From NCBI RefSeq assembly GCF_902859695.1, contig NZ_CADIJL010000015.1:62001-126000 (forward strand): a stretch of DNA of 64,000 nucleotides, read 5' to 3'. The notes beneath the pieces were generated by a model. It was not told where the DNA came from. It saw nothing but the letters and a program-made list of their open reading frames with translations, and searched no databases. Source of the DNA: Achromobacter ruhlandii (lineage in GTDB: Bacteria; Pseudomonadota; Gammaproteobacteria; Burkholderiales; Burkholderiaceae_B). The translations under genes and the position numbers were made by a program. Shown here one piece after another: positions 62,622 to 64,000 of the stretch. Each line of letters begins with the position of its first letter. Position 1 is the stretch's first letter.

Positions 62622-63701
62622 ATGACTTCCCGCCCCGCGTCCGACTCGACTGCCGCGGGGACCCCTTTCCCCCATCCCGTCTCGCCCGACCTGATCGCGG
62701 CCCTGCGCCGCGCCCTGCAAGCCCTGCCGCGGCCGCCAGGGCGTTTCGCCGTGGCTGTCAGCGGCGGCGCCGACTCGGCCATGCTGGCGGTCCATGCCGC
62801 CGCCGTGGCGCGGGAACTGGGCGCCGGCGTGGCGCTGCTGCATGTGCATCACGGCCTGCAAGCCGCCGCCGATGGCTGGCGCGATCAGGTCGAGGCGCTG
62901 GCCGGGCTGCTGGAATTGCCGCTGCGGCAGGCCCGCGTCGCGGTCGACGCGGCCGGCGGCAAGGGCATCGAGGCGGCCGCGCGCGACGCCCGCTATGCCG
63001 CGCTGGCGCGGCTGGCGGACGAGGAGGGCATTGGCGTGGTCCTGCTGGCGCACCATCGCAATGACCAGGCCGAGACCGTGCTGCTGCGCCTGCTGCGCGG
63101 CACCGGGCTGGCCGGCATGGCGGCCATGGCGCCGCTCACATCGCGTGACGGCCTGACCTATCTGCGACCGTGGCTGGAGCAGGACCGGGCGACGATCCTG
63201 CAGGCCGCGCGGCAGTTTGCCGACGCCACCGGCTGGCACGCGGTGCAGGACCCGACCAACGCCGATCCGCGCTACACCCGCGCCGCGCTGCGCGAATTGC
63301 TGGCGCCGGTGCTGGATGCGCGCTGGCCCGGCTGGCGCGCCATCGTCGCGCGTCACGCCCGGCACATGGCCGAAGCCAACGAGATCCTGGACGAGGTGGC
63401 GCGCGAGGATTTCGCCGCGCTGGAGCCGGGCGCGGACGGCGCCAGCTTCTCGCTGGCGGCCTGGCGGCGACTGTCGCCGGCGCGCCAGGCGCACGTGCTG
63501 CGCCACTGGATGGCGCAACAGGGCGCCCGCATGCCGACCGAGGCGCGCCTGAACGACCTGTTGCGCCAGCTGCGCGGCCTGCACAGCCTGGGGCACGACC
63601 GCCAGTTGCGGGTCGAACAGGCCGGCCACGTGGTGCGCTGCCATCGCGGGCGGGTCTGGATCGAGCCGCGGCCGGATCCGCAACCGCCGGCGTCACGTTA
63701 G
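62622..63701 (+). CDS. tilS: tRNA(Ile)-lysidine synthase
   Basis: This is a 359-residue enzyme. The PP-loop SGGADSAM is at about 47-54, with the usual SGGxDS motif. LLHVHHGLQ and LAHHRNDQAETVLLRLLRGTGL (about 144-166) are the ATP/tRNA-binding signatures. The C-terminal substrate domains are short and divergent, as in other beta-proteobacteria. TilS converts C34 of tRNA-Ile(CAU) to lysidine, which is essential. It is 61 bases after accA. Confidence 0.94.
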   Translation: MTSRPASDSTAAGTPFPHPVSPDLIAALRRALQALPRPPGRFAVAVSGGADSAMLAVHAAAVARELGAGVALLHVHHGLQAAADGWRDQVEALAGLLELPLRQARVAVDAAGGKGIEAAARDARYAALARLADEEGIGVVLLAHHRNDQAETVLLRLLRGTGLAGMAAMAPLTSRDGLTYLRPWLEQDRATILQAARQFADATGWHAVQDPTNADPRYTRAALRELLAPVLDARWPGWRAIVARHARHMAEANEILDEVAREDFAALEPGADGASFSLAAWRRLSPARQAHVLRHWMAQQGARMPTEARLNDLLRQLRGLHSLGHDRQLRVEQAGHVVRCHRGRVWIEPRPDPQPPASR

Positions 63702-63834
63702 CGCAAAGGTGGGGGCGCCCGGTGCCGGCAGGCGCCGCGCGCAGTGAAATCCGCGGCTGACGCCGTCGAATTCTGGCCAGAACGACATTTTTCCGGAAAA
63801 AACGACCGTTCCCTGGAAAGAAAATTCCATGGCC

Positions 63835-63863
63835 TGCGCAAATTTTTACCGTCGGGATAGAAT
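63835..63863 (+). promoter_or_regulatory. Candidate lysC promoter
   Basis: TAGAAT at 63858-63863 is a good -10 box in an AT-rich stretch 53 bases before lysC. The -35 match (TGCGCA at 63835) is weak at 17-base spacing. Confidence 0.35.
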
Positions 63864-63916
63864 ATGAGGTTTTGCCCGTCAACACTCTTGCGGCGGGTCC
63901 CCAGCCAGAGTACGAG

Positions 63917-64000
63917 ATGTCCCTGATCGTTCATAAATATGGCGGTACTTCGATGGGCTCGGTCGAGCGCATCAGGAACGTGGCGCGACGCGTCGCGAAG
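63917..64000 (+). CDS. lysC: Aspartate kinase, N-terminal part (gene runs past the window)
   Basis: Only the first 28 residues are seen: SLIVHKYGGTSMGSVERI is the aspartokinase entry with the KYGGTS phosphate-binding motif. It phosphorylates aspartate in the shared route to lysine, threonine and methionine and would supply DapA, encoded at 16187. The rest, including the regulatory ACT domains, lies outside the window. Confidence 0.92.
   Translation, partial: MSLIVHKYGGTSMGSVERIRNVARRVAK

Overview
The window is high-GC, gene-dense chromosomal DNA from a betaproteobacterium, most likely Alcaligenaceae (Achromobacter or Bordetella). The evidence is a Bug/TctC-type binding protein, BamC next to DapA, many LysR/GntR/IclR regulators, an AtzE/AtzG-type amidase operon and housekeeping genes of beta-proteobacterial type (mutS, cysS, accA, tilS, lysC). 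I see no rRNA, tRNA, CRISPR array, transposase or prophage structural gene. Genus is inferred from family content, not from a database search.

Layout. 1-1245: end of a two-component system with an unusually short sensor kinase. 1181-3466: a compact minus-strand operon of an IbrA-like PAPS-reductase protein, a GNAT and an IbrB-like ParB protein, all overlapping. 3682-4432: manganese exporter mntP behind a yybP-ykoY riboswitch. 4478-13576: small accessory genes (csaA, beta-propeller protein, GNATs, an MFS/ArsR pair, a coupled two-gene unit of unknown function). 13758-22727: mostly core genes (YpfJ-type protease, YciO, M50 protease, dapA, bamC, roxA-mutS). 22819-32772: small metabolic and regulatory genes, including an SOS-box-controlled 87-residue protein, two LysR regulators, an SDR, a histone-H1-like protein and dodecin.

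32773-33711 is a 0.94 kb gene-free block with four diverged copies of a ~91 bp element. Each carries a DnaA-box-like nonamer and a GGGGACAA-like motif at identical internal spacing. I rate this the most interesting signal here. 34414-40650: a GntR-ABC transporter-amidase operon (AtzG/AtzE-like) with a candidate GntR operator, plus an AtzH/HpxZ-like protein. 40929-43994: LysR, an unknown protein and an MHS-type transporter. 44273-49359: a tightly coupled imelysin / di-haem cytochrome / imelysin / DUF1513 operon, probably for metal (iron) handling at the envelope. 49528-52374: an MscS channel, then a divergent IclR regulator and Bug binding protein with two palindromes between them.

52444-64000 is core: trmJ, suhB, a TerC-CBS-CorC membrane protein, uppP, lpxH, a cyclophilin and a TPR protein in one overlapping run, then cysS, an AlkA-type glycosylase, accA, tilS and the start of lysC. 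A 13-bp minisatellite lies between the TPR gene and cysS.

Regulation visible in the sequence includes a Mn riboswitch, a LexA box, several palindromic operators beside local regulators, many Rho-independent terminators and frequent 1-8 nt stop/start overlaps that imply translational coupling.
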